Assembly (NCBI GenBank): GCA_000824845.1
Contig: CCNC01000094.1
Span: forward strand, 1-64,000
DNA from: Mesorhizobium sp. ORS 3359
GTDB lineage: Bacteria; Pseudomonadota; Alphaproteobacteria; Rhizobiales; Rhizobiaceae
Reading direction: 5' to 3'
Length of the DNA stretch: 64,000 nucleotides
In this document: positions 62,364-64,000 of the stretch, one piece after another
Position numbering within the stretch: position 1 is the stretch's first letter
How the letters are laid out: every line of letters starts with the position of its first letter
The notes under the pieces: model-generated
Told to the model about the DNA's origin: nothing
The model's database searches: none
What the model saw: only the letters and a program-made list of their open reading frames with translations
Position numbers and translations under genes: made by a program

Positions 62364-62819
62364 ATGCCGAAATTCGAGGCGACACGCCGCGTCGCGCATA
62401 CGCCGCAAGAAATGTTCGCGCTGGTGGCGGACATCGAGGCCTACCCGCAATTCCTGCCGCTCTGTGAATCGCTCACCGTGCGCTCGCGCAAGGAGCGGGA
62501 CGGCCGCACCATCCTGGTTGCCGACATGAGCATCGGCTACAAGGCGATCCGCGAGACCTTCACAACACAGGTGCTGCTGAAGCCCGACGAGAACGCCATC
62601 GACGTCAAATACATCGACGGCCCGTTCAAATATCTCAGCAACATCTGGCGCTTCGACCCAGCCGATGGCGGCTGCGAGGTGCATTTCTTCATCGACTATG
62701 AATTCAAGAGCCGCATTCTCGGCGCGCTGATGGGCACGATGTTCGACCGCGCCTTCCGCATGTTCTCGGAAGCCTTCGAGAAGCGCGCCGATGTCATCTA
62801 TGGCGCGAAGCCGGCCTAA
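62364..62819 (+). CDS. SRPBCC (Coq10/RatA-like) protein
   Basis: 151 aa with TRRVAHTPQEMFALVADIEA and YPQFLPLCESLTVRSRKERD at the start and YIDGPFKYLSNIWRFDPADG in the middle. Members are START-domain proteins related to mitochondrial Coq10, which binds ubiquinone; enterobacterial relatives were named RatA. The lipA neighbour is usual in alphaproteobacteria. Its end overlaps the convergent pncC gene by four bases. Confidence 0.9.
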   Translation: MPKFEATRRVAHTPQEMFALVADIEAYPQFLPLCESLTVRSRKERDGRTILVADMSIGYKAIRETFTTQVLLKPDENAIDVKYIDGPFKYLSNIWRFDPADGGCEVHFFIDYEFKSRILGALMGTMFDRAFRMFSEAFEKRADVIYGAKPA

Positions 62820-63304
62820 CTTTCGCCGAGCGCGCGCAAGCCGAGTTGCAGCGCGTGCCGCACCGTCTCGTGCCGGATGAATTCGCGGCCCTTCTGGCCG
62901 AACAGCTGCTGTTCGGCGGCAATCGGCTGTCCGGCCAATCCGATCCCGAACCAGACAAGGCCCACCGGCTTGTCCGCCGAGCCGCCGCTCGGACCGGCAA
63001 TGCCGGTGACGGCGAGCGACAGGCTTGCCCGCGAATGCGCCAGCGCGCCGGCCGCCATCTCCAGCACTGTCTCGCGCGAGACGGCGCCATGCGCGCTCAG
63101 CGTGGCGGCGGAGACGCCGAGCATCTCCATCTTGGCTTCGTTGGAATAGGTGATGAAGCCACGATCGACCACGGCGGACGATCCGGCAATGTCGGTCAGC
63201 GCGGCAATGATCAGGCCGCCAGTGCAGCTTTCAGCCGTCGCCAGCATGATGCCGCGATCCTGACACGCCTGGAGCAAAGCGATGGCGAGTTCGGCGTTGC
63301 TCAT
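62816..63304 (-). CDS. pncC: Nicotinamide-nucleotide amidohydrolase (CinA C-terminal family)
   Basis: 162 aa from the ATG at 63304, which overlaps the ispDF stop (ATGA). Family motifs: [17 protein letters not shown] with the catalytic Ser, and [20 protein letters not shown]. It deamidates NMN to NaMN in pyridine-nucleotide salvage. There is no N-terminal CinA domain, so this is the stand-alone form. Confidence 0.93.
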   Translation of the reverse strand: MSNAELAIALLQACQDRGIMLATAESCTGGLIIAALTDIAGSSAVVDRGFITYSNEAKMEMLGVSAATLSAHGAVSRETVLEMAAGALAHSRASLSLAVTGIAGPSGGSADKPVGLVWFGIGLAGQPIAAEQQLFGQKGREFIRHETVRHALQLGLRALGES

Positions 63305-64000
63305 GCCGGCACCTCTCCCGGATAGACGACGCTGGCCGTGGCGATCGCCGCGATGCCTTCGCCGCGCCCGACAAAGCCGAGCTTCTCGTTGGTCGTTGCC
63401 TTGATCGAGATGCGCTCGGGCGCGATGCCGAGCATGGCCGAAAGCGCCTCCGTCATCGCCGCGCGATGCGGCCCAACCCGCGGCGCCTCGCAGATCAGCG
63501 TGATGTCGGCATTGGCGATGCGACCGCCGCGCTCGCGCACCAGCTTGGCCGCGTGCTCGACGAAGATTTTTGAGGCTGCACCCTTCCATTTCGGGTCCGA
63601 TGGCGGGAAATGCGTGCCGATGTCGCCGGCGCCGCAGGTGGCAAGCAGCGCGTCGGTCAGCGCATGCAGCCCGACATCGGCATCCGAATGGCCGGAGAGC
63701 TTGCGGTCATAGGGAATAGCGACGCCGCAGAGCGTGACATGGTCGCCGGGCTCGAACGCATGCACGTCGTAGCCATTGCCGGTGCGAATATCCGGGAAGC
63801 GCTGCTGCGCGTTTGAGAGCCGCTCGTCGGCCAATGCAATGTCCCTTGCCCAGGTGAGTTTGACGTTGTCTGGCGATCCGGGAACGATCTTGACCGGTAT
63901 CTGCGCCCATTCGGCGATCGCCGCGTCATCGGTGAATTCCGTCTTGCCGAGATGATGGGCCTTCTCATGCGCCGCAAGCAACGGCCAGAACGGAAATCCC
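63301..64000 (-). CDS. ispDF: Bifunctional IspD/IspF, C-terminal part (5' end outside window)
   Basis: The frame is open through the window edge and ends at the TGA overlapping pncC. The visible part begins with the end of IspD (residues like [14 protein letters not shown]). IspF then starts at [11 protein letters not shown] with its metal-binding DxH, followed by [19 protein letters not shown] and the C-terminal [17 protein letters not shown]. IspD makes CDP-ME from MEP; IspF cyclises CDP-ME2P to MEcPP in the isoprenoid pathway. The fused form is typical of alphaproteobacteria. Confidence 0.95.
   Translation of the reverse strand, partial: GFPFWPLLAAHEKAHHLGKTEFTDDAAIAEWAQIPVKIVPGSPDNVKLTWARDIALADERLSNAQQRFPDIRTGNGYDVHAFEPGDHVTLCGVAIPYDRKLSGHSDADVGLHALTDALLATCGAGDIGTHFPPSDPKWKGAASKIFVEHAAKLVRERGGRIANADITLICEAPRVGPHRAAMTEALSAMLGIAPERISIKATTNEKLGFVGRGEGIAAIATASVVYPGEVPA

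Overview
The window is a GC-rich stretch of an alphaproteobacterial chromosome. It most likely comes from Rhizobiales, and Mesorhizobium or a close relative fits best. The evidence is the gene content and order: tuf-S10-spc-alpha ribosomal cluster; glnII, glnA and glnB together; E1-beta with its own lipoyl domain; fused ispDF; ATP12. Intergenic palindromes of the kind common in Mesorhizobium genomes agree with this. Most of the window is core housekeeping DNA. I see no rRNA, tRNA, CRISPR array, insertion sequence, integrase or phage gene.

Layout. (1) 1-15.1 kb: the end of tuf, then a co-directional cluster from rpsJ to rplQ that includes secY, adk and rpoA and ends at a strong terminator at 15,063. 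(2) 15.2-25.2 kb: a Do/DegQ-type periplasmic protease, rarA, a membrane-anchored Asp/Asn beta-hydroxylase-like protein, a GAF-Fis regulator with an aldehyde dehydrogenase and a DUF779 partner, an RluA-type pseudouridine synthase, an EamA exporter and the ATP12 assembly factor. (3) 25.5-33.1 kb: an MFS transporter with a large inserted domain, then a nitrogen-assimilation block (a 63-aa gstI-like gene divergent from glnII, then glnA and glnB reading toward glnII), then the NAD(P)HX repair enzyme. (4) 33.1-40.5 kb: two glycosyltransferases and an acyl-CoA carboxylase beta subunit on the minus strand, a DEAD-box-type helicase, an alpha/beta hydrolase and an SDR. (5) 40.7-45.3 kb: cysK-alaX-sseA-GNAT, an OmpA-like protein and DUF1203. 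(6) 45.3-45.76 kb: a 440-bp non-coding stretch with several terminators, hairpins and a perfect CRP-type palindrome. (7) 45.8-52.9 kb: ald with a divergent Lrp regulator, formyl-THF cyclo-ligase, type II NADH dehydrogenase, small proteins, kdsA and a PRC-barrel protein. (8) 52.96-62.8 kb: eno, ftsB, pdhA-pdhB-pdhC, an SGNH hydrolase, lpdA, a GlsB-type membrane protein, lipA and a Coq10-like protein. (9) 62.8-64 kb: pncC and the 3' part of ispDF on the minus strand.

The points most worth a second look are these. The pdhC reading frame is broken and lacks about 60 residues at the E1/E3-binding domain. The nitrogen block has two good sigma-54 promoters, a gstI-like translational inhibitor gene and a structured glnII leader. 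The AcoR-like regulator has no AAA+ domain and sits beside an 18-bp perfect operator. The 45.3-45.76 kb stretch may make a small RNA. A 40-codon lipoprotein gene has a very strong ribosome binding site.

Genes working together: glnB (PII), glnA (GSI, with its adenylylation Tyr) and glnII (GSII) form the ammonium-assimilation module. eno, pdhA/B/C, lpdA and lipA take 2-phosphoglycerate to acetyl-CoA and supply the lipoyl cofactor. cysK, sseA and alaX form a small sulfur/translation-quality group. The ribosomal cluster supplies 25 complete ribosomal proteins plus SecY, adenylate kinase and RNA polymerase alpha.
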